A stretch of DNA of 64,000 nucleotides from Blepharisma stoltei. Taxonomy: Eukaryota; Ciliophora; Heterotrichea; Heterotrichida; Blepharismidae. Under the pieces are notes generated by a model, which was not told where the DNA came from, ran no database searches, and saw only the letters and a list, made by a program, of their open reading frames with translations. A program made the position numbers and the translations under genes. Location of the stretch: positions 434,001-498,000 of the forward strand of contig CAJZBQ010000064.1 of assembly GCA_914767885.1 (NCBI GenBank), in the 5' to 3' direction. Positions 23,701 to 33,938 of the stretch are shown piece after piece (the first letter of the stretch is position 1; every line of letters begins with the position of its first letter).

Positions 23701-26445
23701 TAAGTGTATAAGAAGTAGAACCAACAATGGTAGAGGAGCTTACAGATTTTACAGTAAAAGTCTCTGAAGACCATGAGCTTGATGTAAAGGTCACTGTGGC
23801 TGGAGATACAGTGATATCAGAACTCGATGCAGATACACCAATTTCCACATTATTTATTGGCTGCATGCTGAGAGAAACCTGATAAGTAGCAGTTCCTCCT
23901 TGGGAAACCACAACGGAGTCTTCAACAGTGATTACAGGGTCTTGGTCATATATATACAGCGTAGCTAATCCAGAGGGGTAAAAGCTGGAATCATAAATAA
24001 CATTTGCACTATTTCATGTGGTATCTGAGCTTGATAGCGAGTGTGAGAGCACTATAGAGTAATCTAATGAAGACGTATAATAATAAGGAAGGTCAATTGT
24101 AACAGATTGATAAGTGTTATAATTTCCATTCGTAAAAGTAAGGCTTGCAGTGTTCACTACAAGCTCGCTTGATGATGTTGTTGTAGAAATGGTTACTGTT
24201 ACATCAGAAGTTGGAGCAGTTCCACTCAATTTAATTTGATAAGTCTGAGATGTAGCACCTTCATGGATATAAGTTGGGAAATTGATTAGTATAGCATTTA
24301 CGTTAGAAATTGTCACTGACGCTGAAGATGAGGCAGTGCAGCCTGTGCAAGTGATGTCTAAAGAGTAAGATCCTTGGGTTGATATGCTAGCTGAAACTGC
24401 CCAAGTGCCACTTCCTTGATTTGTATAAGTAGCTGAAGATAATGCTGACCCTGAATGATAAGTTAAAGAAAGCCCTGCAACTGGACCCAAATAGGCGTCA
24501 CTATCTGTATCTGTTACTGATACGTATAGAGTAAAAGTTGCTCCAGGAGAGGCTGTTAGTGAAGTGGTTGTAAAAGTAGCTGTGCTTATAGTTTGAGTCA
24601 CTGAAAAGGAATTGCTGAGACAATTTTTGCCTGATGAGTCAGAAGCTTCTAGCTTAAATGCTGTATCAGTTCCAAGGATTTTGCAGGTACTCCAAGAGCT
24701 AGCGACACCAGATGATAAAGATCCAGTTACTGTAGTAGACTTAAATTTCCCGACTTGTCCTGATGTAGTTGCAAATGCAATTAGGGTGATGGTGCCAGAG
24801 GCTGAAGTTGCGATATTTCCATATTGATCGTATGCAGTTACTGCTGCACCACTACATGCATTACCTGAAGGCTGACCTGTAAATGCAATATAAGAAAAGG
24901 TATCTTCAGTGATAGTGATGCTTATTGAATCTTTGGTAAAACCAACACAGTGAGCTTCTATAGTAAAAGTGCCGACCTATATTAATTTTACCTTACTCCC
25001 CCCCCCCCTCCGTGAGCGAACAAAAAAATTTTGTTCACTCACGGAGGGGGGTTAATTTTTTTTTTTTAAAAAAAATTTATATATAAATTTTATAAAAAAT
25101 ATTTTTTTCGAAATTTAAAAAAATCCTAATTTGCAAAAATTGGGAAGCAAATATTAATTTAATTTGCAAAATTTATGTTTTAAAACGCAATTTGTTAAAA
25201 TTTAAACAGAATTAGCTCTAGATTTCATTATACTAATTATCACTTATATATCAAAATTTTTTTCCATTAAAATTTTTTCTATTAAAAAAATTTTTGTTCG
25301 CTCACGGAGGGTGGGTTTTTGGTCAAAAAATGGTGATTTTTCTAATGGTTTTGTTCGCTCACGGAGGGGGGGGGGGAGTTAGTTATGGATACAGAAGTAG
25401 AGCCACTGGAAGAAGAAGAATAAGAGATTGATAAGGTTCCGAATAGATTTGCTGTTGAGTCAGTTGAAAAGAGGTAGACATTGCTGCTATCTGAAGTTGT
25501 GAGAGTATCTGTATAAGTGTATTTTTCGACTGTTACCGATATAGTGGCGCCAGCTGCATAGGTGCCTGATCCGGAAGTGATTTTTAAATAATTTCTGCAG
25601 CCACTGATATGGCATTGAATGCATGCATTGGATGAATCGACGTAATACCCTGAAACACAAGCAGTGCAAATGCTTTGGTCTGATCCATCACACTTTTTGC
25701 AATGTGTTGGGTCTGTGCATGCCTGGCATACTCCACCCGAATCAGCACCATAATAATCGGCACAAGTAGTGCAAGTTCCAGGGTTTGATCCATCGCAGGT
25801 TTTGCAATATGTTGAGTCTGTGCATGCCTGACATACTCCACCCGAATCAACACCATAATGATCAACACAAGTAGTGCAAGTGCCGGGGTTTGATCCATCA
25901 CAAGTTTTACAATATGTTGAGTCTGTGCATGCATGGCATGCTCCACCCGAATCAACACCATAATGATCAACACAAGTAGTGCAAGTGCCAGGGTTTGATC
26001 CATCACAGATTTTACAATATGTTGAGTCTGTGCATACCTGACATACTCCACCCGAATCAACACCATAATGATCAACACAAGCAGTGCATGTGCTTTGGCT
26101 TGATCCATCACAGGTTTTGCAATATGTTGAGTCTGTACATGCTTTGCATACTCCATTTGAATTTACCCCATAATAGTCAGCGCAAGTAGAGCATGTTGGA
26201 TCCGAAGGGCAACTAATGCAATTTATATCTGTACACACACTCAAGATTCTTTTCTTGCCTGATCAATTATTTTCTTCTTTAGGCAGTTTTTGAGTAGCTG
26301 GAATACTTTTGGGTGATGATGTATTGTTAGCATTTAGGACTCCGAAGTCCAAACTTGAGTTCAGAGTATTTGATCCCATCACTTGATCGTTGAGAAAGGC
26401 TAGAAGCAGCCAAGCAATGATCATCTTTAACATTTTATAAATCAT
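11772..26445 (-). CDS. Giant Cys-rich surface protein with coiled-coil tail (about 4,520 aa)
   Basis: One gene after removing four IESs and one 15-nt intron; the remaining length is a multiple of three. An N-terminal signal peptide (MIIAWLLLAFL; start 26445 or 26433) leads into six roughly 34-residue furin-like repeats (CTDSTYCKTCDGS, 25640-26230), then beta-sandwich, Calx-beta-like segments (23300-24600), then dozens of GCC2/GCC3 (ephrin-receptor-like) repeats with CPAGTY and CTAGYYC. One membrane span (FIIGTACWLVGLVVLLILGI, about residue 3590) is followed by about 920 residues rich in Glu, Lys and Gln, strongly coiled-coil. Many Trp codons are TGA. Such Cys-rich giant membrane proteins are common in ciliates. 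The long charged tail suggests anchoring to the cortex, which is inference. Expression needs every IES removed. Confidence 0.88.
13294..13370. other. 69-bp IES bounded by an 8-bp direct repeat without TA
   Basis: TCTGCAAT occurs at 13294-13301 and 13363-13370. Deleting one copy plus the AT-rich insert (69 bp) gives EEFQAIADEVEQELP in the coiled-coil tail. No TA-to-TA join in this stretch restores the frame without a stop, because the downstream frame has a TAA just before AAAAAC. This is an unusual boundary for a ciliate IES. Confidence 0.7.
14237..14320. other. Short TA-bounded IES joining ectodomain/TM gene to coiled-coil tail
   Basis: An AT-rich insert with stops in frame. Two TA joins work: 14237 with 14319 (82 bp, giving LLNNLAKLKKYLEETL) or 14224 with 14297 (73 bp, giving AKSLKIVHYLEETL). 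Both preserve the frame and make one protein of the membrane part and the coiled-coil part. Which is used cannot be told from this sequence. Confidence 0.72.
18887..19455. mobile_element. 559-bp insertion/IES with 10-bp direct repeats, no TA
   Basis: TGAGTTGCTT occurs at 18887-18896 and 19446-19455. Deleting 559 bp joins SSSDQAT to QCEAGYRCPSG, restoring the Cys repeats in frame; TA joins near the ends do not fit the frame. The insert is GC-richer than other IESs, lacks inverted termini and has no recognisable protein. Probably a retroposon with target-site duplication that is removed as an IES, or else a disabled allele. Confidence 0.72.
24977..24991 (-). other. 15-nt intron in the giant gene
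   Basis: Coding-strand sequence GTAAAATTAATATAG. Unspliced it puts TAG in frame; spliced it gives TKVGTFTIEAHC. Fifteen-nt GT...AG introns are typical of heterotrich ciliates. Its 5' end lies only a few bases from the MITE IES at 24993. Confidence 0.85.
24993..25381. mobile_element. Young MITE family 1 copy as IES in the giant gene
   Basis: Flanked by TTA at 24993-24995 and 25379-25381. 386 bp, nearly identical to the copies at 27278, 34009 and 38409. It opens CTCCCCCCCCCCCTCCGTGA and folds back as a near-perfect 45-bp hairpin (GAGCGAACAAA with TTTGTTCACTC). It ends GCTCACGGAGG plus a G run. Removal joins STSVSIT to K at the 15-nt intron. Confidence 0.92.
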
Positions 26446-26602
26446 CCCATTTTGTTTAAGAAAAGTTTAAATTACTAGCTTGTTCGGTTACCTTTTCCAC
26501 TTTTCTACTATTATGACAGAATTATATAATCTCTTTAGGTATTCTTCTTTAAATTATAGACATTATGGATAACCAAGTGCTATCTATATTAAAGGATCTA
26601 AT

Positions 26603-26947
26603 TTAATCTAATATAGTATATTCTCTTAATCTGAGCTTAATATTTAAATATACCCATCTATCCAATTTTTTGGGATGTTCAATTACAGGGAATTTTCTAT
26701 ACTTACTGATAATAAAAGTCGTTCGCACAGAAACTCAAGCCAAATAATTTTTAGTGACCAGATTTAATTTATCATAATGTTTATATATGCTTGCCTTTTT
26801 ATTATTTATCTTACCAAATTCGCAAATCCATCTGCCAATGCATATTGGCCGATTTATACAATAATTTTTTACTTTGATTGTATTTCGAGCATATATAAAA
26901 TGACGACAAGGCGCACCCAATTTCTTGATGCAATTTCTCAGCCTCAT
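26603..26947 (-). CDS. Possible small basic protein (114 aa), unknown
   Basis: An open frame of 115 codons using one TGA as Trp and ending in TAA. The product is Cys- and Lys/Arg-rich (KKLGAPCRHFIYARN, INRPICIGRWICEF). I recognise no family. It lies just upstream of the giant gene on the same strand, in AT-rich DNA where such a length is noteworthy but not decisive. No TATA-like or IES feature helps to fix the start. Confidence 0.3.
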
Positions 26948-27163
26948 GTCCACAGCGAATTCGGCAAGAAAACATTAAAGAGTAAAATATCATAACTAAT
27001 AACTTTGAAAAATTTTTGATTTCATTAGCACATAGGACTGTATTTTGCTTTAAACTAGAGAGAAAATAGTCTATTTTTGCTATGAGAGTTTAAATTTGGG
27101 TTCAGAATCTAATTATTTAAATGATAAGGCATACTTTGAATTTGTTCTAATTTTTGCTTTTAT

Positions 27164-27980
27164 CTATTTTCTTTTTGCTCTCACCCATGGCATTGTGCTT
27201 CCTCTCAATCTTAGATTCTTCAATCATATTTCCATCATGTTCGCTTCTACAGCTGTCAGCACTTCCATATAAGCTACTAACTCCCCCCCCCCCCTCCGTG
27301 AGCGAACAAAAAAATTTTGTTCGCTCACGGAGGGGGGTTAATTTTTTTTTTAAAAAAAATTTATATATAAAATTTTATAAAAAATATTTTTTTTCGAAAT
27401 TTAAAAAAATCCTAATTTGCAAAAATTGGGAAGCAAATATTAATTTAATTTGCAAAATTTATGTTTTAAAACGCAATTTGTTTAAAATTAAACAGAATTA
27501 GCTCTAGATTTCATTATACTAATTATCACTTATATATCAAAATTTTTTTCCATTAAAATTTTTTCTATTAAAAAAATTTTTGTTCACTCACGGAGGGTGG
27601 GTTTTTGGTCAAAAAATGGCGATTTTTCTAATGGTTTTGTTCGCTCACGGAGGGGGGGGGGGGGAGTAAGGTGTAATCGACAGGTTCGCCATAAACAGAT
27701 TCTGCATGGTCTTGGTAAACTTTAAGGAGATGTAATATTCATTGATAAGCTGACTTCTAAGAAGAAAACGAGATGCTTAGATGGCAGGGTCTATGTAATC
27801 TTGACGAGAGTAGTAGGAGTCTGTAGTTTCGAGAAGAAAAAAAGCTTCATTTCAGGGATCTCGGGAGAGGAAATTGTAGATTTGACGATGAAAGAAGAGA
27901 GAACCTTGGAGTGAGCTTTCGAGGTCAGGGATGTTTGGAAAAGAAATGGATTTGATAGTGGGATAGAACTGATTTTTGTT
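27164..27980 (-). pseudogene. Decayed gene remnant interrupted by a MITE
   Basis: Reading on the minus strand gives protein-like segments: PNIPDLESSLQGSLFFHRQI, then WNEAFFLLETTDSYYSRQD, then YQDHAESVYGEPVDYTLVAY, ending RAKRK-TAG. A TAA follows DPAI, and a shift of one base is needed between ISL and LKVYQ. The family-1 MITE at 27278 splits DYTL from VAYM and can be removed in frame. No start codon is found upstream. Probably a broken gene copy; the family was not recognised. Confidence 0.4.
27278..27669. mobile_element. Young MITE family 1 copy (389 bp)
   Basis: Flanked by TAA at 27278-27280 and 27667-27669, and almost identical in sequence to the copies at 24993 and 34009. It differs mainly in the length of the terminal C/G runs. 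Deletion restores a continuous frame in the decayed minus-strand gene around it. Confidence 0.9.
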
Positions 27981-28541
27981 TTTCTAGCACAGAGTAATGC
28001 CTTATTTTACATTCTATTTTGTGATTTTATGTATTGTTTAAATGGAAATTATCTGGTATAATAAATATTTTGTTGCCTTTTAATCAATTAATAAATCCTT
28101 TGAGATCTTTTGATATTTAAAAATGCATCGTTTCAAAATTTTAAGCTAATTTTAATTAATTCAATTTTCTATTATATATAGCTATTTCGAGAAAAGCAGT
28201 TATTTTCAAATTTTTTTGTTGCAAAAATTACTAAATTCTACACAAATCATTCTGACCTATATCAAACACTGGATAAGGCCATAATCAAATATAATTCAAT
28301 AATCAATATAAAAAACTTCACTTTCCTATCATACCCAAAACTCCTATTTCAAATAAAAAAAGTTACACAACTCCACATCTTTTACCCTCAATCCCACTCT
28401 TTTACCTCTATTTCCTTATCCTAACCCCCTTCTCTCCTCTCCAAAATCCTCCCTTTCTTTTTCCTCTTTTTCTCTTTTCCCTTTCTCACTTTATTTTCCT
28501 CGCATTCTCTCTTTAACGATTGGAAATTCGTTAAAAATTTA
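27981..28541 (+). promoter_or_regulatory. Upstream region of the Myb gene with polypyrimidine tract
   Basis: The 150 bases before the Myb start (about 28370-28515) are almost pure T and C on the coding strand, for example CTTCTCTCCTCTCC. Similar pyrimidine-rich leaders precede the start codons of the DRC2 and carboxypeptidase genes here. Function is inferred from position only. The rest is AT-rich and shows nothing else. Confidence 0.4.
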
Positions 28542-29396
28542 ATGAAGATGGCAAACATTCCTCAAGATCCGGCGGGACTGCAAAATCTCGAAGACAGCTT
28601 TTGCACTCCTCAAAAGCCTAAAAAACAGCGGTGAACCTCCGAAGAAGACAAAACCCTCCAAGAACTCGTTCAAACCTATGGTCCCAAAAATTGGAAAACC
28701 ATAGCGCAGTGCCTAAAAAATCGAACAGACGTCCAGTGCCTCCATCGATGGCAAAAAGTCCTTAACCCCGAGCTCATCAAAGGCCCATGGACCCCCGAAG
28801 AAGACGAAATTGTCATTAGGCTCGTTAAAAAATACGGACCCAAAAATTGGAGCGCAATTGCGAGCAATCTCCCTGGGCGAATTGGAAAACAATGCCGAGA
28901 ACGATGGCATAATCACCTTAACCCTCATATCAGAAGAGAGTCTTGAACTCCCGAAGAAGACATAGAAATCCTTAAAGCGCATATGGAATTAGGAAATCGG
29001 TGGGCAGAAATCGCAAAAAAGCTGCCTGGGAGGACAGATAATGCGATCAAAAACCATTGGAACTCGACGCTGAAGAGGAAAATGAAGCTTGTGAAAAAGG
29101 AGTATTTGGTGACTGTGAAAAATAATGAACAAGCAGACCCTGTATGCGAATATATGATAGAACATATCAAAAAATATGGGGATGAAATTTTTGATGACGG
29201 AAAAGAAGAGGACTCATACTCAACCCCTGAAAAGACAAAAGAAAACATAAGTGAAGAAAGCACCCCAGAAAAAACCTGCGTTTTATATTATGTCTCCCCA
29301 GACTACCAAAACCTCACAACAGACGGCTCCATTACAGCAAGAAAAATAATCCAAAGCATCGAAAAACAAGCGAGCGTAATAATTAAAAATGACTAA
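28542..29396 (+). CDS. Three-repeat (R1R2R3) Myb transcription factor
   Basis: Nuclear DNA-binding protein of 284 residues, similar to animal c-Myb and plant 3R-MYB. Three SANT/Myb repeats lie near residues 30-80, 82-132 and 134-182, with the usual spaced Trp residues: [66 protein letters not shown]. The first Trp of repeats 1 and 3 is encoded by TGA (28632 and 28944), strong evidence for the altered code. The C-terminal third is acidic and Ser/Thr-rich with TPEK sites, a possible regulatory tail. In other eukaryotes 3R-MYB proteins control cell-cycle genes; the same role here is inference. No intron or IES. Confidence 0.93.
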
Positions 29397-29413
29397 ATTA
29401 ATGACTAAATTTT

Positions 29414-31228
29414 ATGAATAAGTATTCTCATAATGAACATACCAGCAGTTTCTGGCTTCAGCAGAACCTAGATTGTTACGCTGCCTTTATCACCGATAAA
29501 GAAATCGCTAAAGTACTTCCAGTTATGAGGAGGACTTTCTCAACGGTAAAGTTTGACACTACATTGACTGATAAAAGAGGCGATGAAGTAAGCAGTCTTT
29601 CACAGATAGAAAACAGAAGGGTCAAGAAGAAAAGCGAAAGCATTGGAAGAATGGGCTCACGAAGTAGCAGAGATATAAGAAGTATGGCTTCAACAGCGCT
29701 GGAGTTCAATAAAATTATAAAAGAGTTAGATAAAGTTATAAGCAATGAAAACTATGGGCAGAAAAGAGTGATACTTGAAGAAGGGCCTGCTGTTATTATT
29801 CATTTAGAAGAAGGAGAGTCACAGTTGTTTACAATTGTCACTGCCAAAAAGCCGATACCGCTAAAAGTTAAACTTGAAAGGAAAATAGGCAGGAAAGCAT
29901 TGACGACATATATGTCAAGAAGGGTGATTGTGCCGAATTTAGATCAGCATGAAACTATTTATAATAGGGATGAGTTTGATATTGGAGATATTGGCTTACG
30001 AGAACAGAGTTTTCTGACTCAGAAAATTTATTTAAATGTTATTGCAAGTGAAAAGTGCAGCTTTGCGATTGGAATTAATTTTGGAAGAATAATCTCAAAG
30101 GATGCTTCTGAAATTTTTCAATTTAGAAAAAAACAAAAAGGGACTGAGGAAGAATTGCTTGATCAAAGCATCAAAAAGGAGCCTGTTAATCTAGAAGAAG
30201 ACTCCCTAGACCAAAAATACAAAAAAGAAGAAGAAATCTCCCATTCAACGGATTTTATCAAAAGAAACGTGAAAAGAGCTAGATCCTGCATAAAGCTTCA
30301 GGACTATTTATCAGAAAAAAGAGACTCTTCAGAGCTAAGAAGACAAAATGTCATCACAAAGCATAAAGAAATATTAACTGAGCATAGACTTAAAGGAGAA
30401 ATTAAAATAAGAAAAAGCGAAATAAAAAAAACACTTTATACGCAGGCAGAAAAAGTATATAAACTTTACAATGCCAAATGCGAATTTGAAAAAAAGTGGT
30501 TCAGTTTTATGTATTTTTGCAAATCTGTTATAAGTTTGAAGGAAAATTTGGAAAAACGGAAAATGATTGCAAAAAAGAATTTACAGTCATTATTTGGTGC
30601 AATGGTTTTTCAGAATGCATGGAAAAAGTATATAAAAAAAGTATCATTTAAAGAGCTTAATATGGCAAGAGCAAGGGATTTACTGAAATTTTACCGGTTC
30701 CATGCAAAAAAGGTGATTGTCTCTAAAGCAAAGCATCAGCTGCTGATGGCAGTCAGCCACAGTAAAAATCATTTTAAAATTCCAACTTTTTTTTCTAGCT
30801 ACACCACCAAAGTTTTGTTGATACAAAGCACGTGAAAGGCTTACCAAAAAGCAAAAGAGTACAGATTTAAGCAGGTGAATCAGCTTTGAAACCATACAGT
30901 TGATGATATTGTAAATAAAACTATGAATCGGAAACGGAAATCCAAAAGATATAAAACAATTGTCAGCAAAATTGTAAATATCCCATATGAGCACAAAAAA
31001 TCTACGATTTCCACTTACCTTCAAGACTGCATGATAAATTATTTAAAAGCTGGGAGAGAGCCGCCTAGCGAAGAGACTCTTGCTGTTTCTGAAAGCACCC
31101 CAGAGTTCCGGACAAGGTCTTCTTCAAGATATGGGACTTTCGTAAATCTTAATTATATCCCAAACCAAGAAACAGTGATTGATATGATAAAAACAGCTGC
31201 TGATATAGAAAGCCCATTGAAAATCTAA
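29414..31228 (+). CDS. Unknown basic protein, 604 aa
   Basis: Starts 17 bp after the Myb stop, on the same strand. Two Trp codons are TGA (30836 region and LWNHT), and reading through them joins what would otherwise be two frames. Residues 60-90 are Ser/Arg-rich. About 105-220 look like a compact beta-rich domain (VIIHLEEGESQLFTIVTAKK). The rest is Lys/Glu-rich helix with aromatic residues (KWFSFMYFCKSV, LLKFYRFHAKKV), faintly IQ-motif-like. The C-terminus is Ser-rich. I do not recognise the family. The gene ends 55 bp from the convergent DRC2 gene. Confidence 0.8.
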
Positions 31229-31283
31229 TTATGCTTTATTTATAAAGAGATTAAAATGTTAATATAAGCCTTACGCTTAATAA

Positions 31284-32903
31284 TTATTGTCTTATACGAT
31301 TTTGAATTACATGAGCTGCTTCAATAACCGTCTTTTCTACTTGTTCTACAGGAGGTCTGTTTAATTGGATTCTATTGTTGATCACCAATAGTGGGTTAGG
31401 AGCAGCCATCACATCTTCATTAACAGAGACACCATCAAGGTATTGTTTCAATAAACTCTTGAAGAACAAGTTATCTTTTTCCAGCTGTTTTTTCTGCTTG
31501 TCAATTGCCAATTTATCAAGCAGTACCTTATTAAATCTTTTATAAAAATTTTCCAATGCTACAAATTCATCATATGCATACTCAGGGTTCAAAAATTGTA
31601 AAATTTCTCTATTGTTTTCTTCCATTGCCGTTCTTAATTCTTGATCAATCGGAGCATTTCTATCATTATTCAGCATATCCTGGGCATTTTCTACAGCTTC
31701 AGGGTCAGATGTGAAAAATGGGACAACTTTTTCTTTTTCAGTTTCCAGTTTTCTGCATAGCTCAGCAAGTTTGAGTATTTTTTCGCCAAGGTTGACTTGA
31801 TCTGTCAGCTTGCTAGAAGTGTCTCTAGAGTTGTTTATAAGCTGGGTAAGCCTTTTGACCTCTTCTTCTCTGAATTGGACCATTTTTCTCTTAAGTTCAT
31901 GATAATGCTGCGTAACAGTGTCGAGCTCGTTTTTCAAAGCTTGGTTTCTTGCTTCGCACTCTTTTTCAGTTTTGCTGGCTTCTGATTTTATGCTTTATTT
32001 TTCTAACTTATCTTTATATAAAAATTTTTTTTAATATATTGCTATTTCAGACTATATAGTATAAAATTTTTCTATAGCGTCCTTATATGCCTCAACCCTT
32101 CTATGCAGTCTTTCAATCTTTTTCTGGTCTTCTTTATTTTGGTTCATCAGCTTAAAAAAGTTGGTATTAAAATCCTTGCTCCCCTGCTGATAATTCGTAA
32201 AATTCATATCTAGCTCCCTCTTCAAGTCATTTGTCTTGCTTTCCAGAATTCTCTGCAAAATCGACGTCTCCTCGTTTCTTTTGCTTCCCTCAAGATTTGT
32301 CTCGTGTCTTGACTTTATCTGATCCTGCTTCCTTTTTTCTTCTTCCTGTACCGCATTTATTACATCCTGCAGCTCCTTTTTTTCCTGTTTATGATTTTCC
32401 ACGATTTCTTTTCTTTCCAGCATAAATTCATCCTCCAAAATTTTCAAATCACGCTTGAATTCTTCTTCTAGCCCTTGGAGTCTGGAATCTTGTAAGGCTA
32501 ATAAGCGGTCGACATGGATCATAAAATTCCTGAGGGCAGTCTGGTATTGTTCTTCAGCTTCTTCTAGGTCACGGTCTAGCATTTGCATGACAGCGTCTTT
32601 GGAATCGACCTCACGCTCGTGATTTTGAGAATAAATTTCAATTTCACGCTTGAGCTCGTCTGTTTTGGCCATTCTCATGATTTTGCGCCACTCTGTGACG
32701 ATTTTCTTTTTATTGAAATTTGTGATCTTTTGTTCTTCTTGGATGGTGTTGCGCAGGTGCTCACGCTTTTTCTTGTGAAATTCTTCTTCGTTTTTGAGGT
32801 CTTCCGCTTGGATTTGCATGTGGACTTGGCGGATGCGGACGCCGCGAAGATCTTTTGGAGCTCGGGTGGAGCGACCTTTTAACAGTTTCCCTAATAAAAC
32901 CAT
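31284..32903 (-). CDS. DRC2: Dynein regulatory complex subunit 2 (CCDC65-like)
   Basis: A structural coiled-coil subunit of the nexin-dynein regulatory complex of motile cilia, 517 residues after removing a 66-bp IES. The N-terminal half carries the conserved DRC2 signature: KREHLRNTIQEEQ, VTEWRKIMR, TDELKREIEIYSQ, VDSKDAVMQMLDRDLEEAEE and LLALQDSRLQGLEEEFKRDL. Nearly the whole chain is heptad-rich helix. The start ATG follows CTTATAA and a pyrimidine-rich leader. Stop TAA. Consistent with the heavily ciliated cell type expected. The C-terminal part (LAELCRKLETEKEKVVPF) also matches the family. Confidence 0.9.
31989..32056. other. Short TA-bounded IES (66 bp) in DRC2
   Basis: An AT-rich insert between TA at 31989 and TA at 32055. 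Joining gives EKFYTIKSEASKTEKE on the coding strand. Unexcised, the frame stops at TAG directly after FYTI. Confidence 0.82.
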
Positions 32904-33010
32904 TTATAAGAGGAAGATGAGGAATACTTGGAAAAAAAGGAAGAGGTTGAGGAGCAGATGATATTAAAAATATATATAATAGTTTGGGAATATTGGAAGA
33001 GGAAAAAGAT
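32904..33010 (-). promoter_or_regulatory. Pyrimidine-rich leader of DRC2
   Basis: On the DRC2 coding strand the 100 bases before the ATG are mostly T and C (CTCCTCAACCTCTTCC, CATCTTCCTCTTATAA). This matches the composition upstream of the Myb and carboxypeptidase genes. A promoter or 5' UTR role is inferred from position. From 33011 to 33445 nothing was recognised. Confidence 0.35.
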
Positions 33011-33445
33011 CTTTGATTTTATATTTGGAGGTGATGTTGGAATTGATTAAATTCTACTTCTTAAATGATATAGAAAACTTAATTGTGCTTTATATTTTCA
33101 TATATATTTTTAAAATTTGAATTTTTTGATTTATTAAATTGTCAAAGATAATAAAATTTTCATTTTAAATTACTTAGTCCCAATTTCTTCTGGTATGAGA
33201 TTTATTTGTTTATCAAATAGTAAATTTGAATCAATGCTGAAAAAATGCATCTAATTTAAATAGGCTGATCTTCCTGATAATTATAATATTATTTTTCAAC
33301 AATTCAGAAGAAAATGTAATGCCACTTAAAATAAATCTAATAAAGAAGATAAACAAATTTTTATACCAATCTTTCCCTCTTCACCTAGACTAAATACTCC
33401 TCAGTTTCGGCAAGTGCCACAAATGCGTTACAATTTATATCACAA

Positions 33446-33892
33446 ATATACTAATTGACCAAGAATAGCCCACTATGGAGCCATTCTTGGTCTGCCAGAA
33501 AAAATTTTGACAAAAAGATCCTAATCTGCCATTACCACTGAGTTTTGGTGTTTCCAAATTTTTTGGGCAAGCCAAATGCAATAAAAAACATTGTTCTTTT
33601 GCGATGATGCATTTGGCTTGTCAAAAAAAATTTGGAAACACCAAAACTCAGTGGTAATGGCAGATTAGGATCTTTTCTGCCATTACCACTGAGTTTTGAT
33701 GTTGCCAAATTTTTTTGACAAGCCAAATGCATCATTGCAAAAGAACAATTTTTTTTATTGCATTTGGCTTGCCCAAAAAATTTGGAAACACCAAAACTCA
33801 GTGGTAATGGCAGATTAGGATCTTTTGTCAAAATTTTTTCTGGCAGACCAAGAATGGCTCCTTAGTGGGCTATTCTTGGTCAATTAGTATAT
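33446..33892. mobile_element. 447-bp nested palindrome, TA-bounded foldback element
   Basis: The whole segment is an imperfect palindrome, from ATATACTAATTGACC to GGTCAATTAGTATAT. Each half is itself a palindrome, so the block AATCTGCCATTACCACTGAG occurs four times, alternately inverted. It encodes nothing recognisable. The TATA ends and foldback shape fit a MITE or foldback transposon. It lies 47 bp past the stop of the methyltransferase gene. Confidence 0.85.
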
Positions 33893-33938
33893 TTTTTTAC
33901 TTTAAAAATTCTAAGTCTTATCTAAAATTAGCATTTAT

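Noticed and set aside
25640-26150. Regular repeats of about 100 bp that could look like a CRISPR or satellite
   Set aside because: They are in-frame, Cys-spaced protein repeats (CTDSTYCKTCDGS) of the giant gene, with no spacers.
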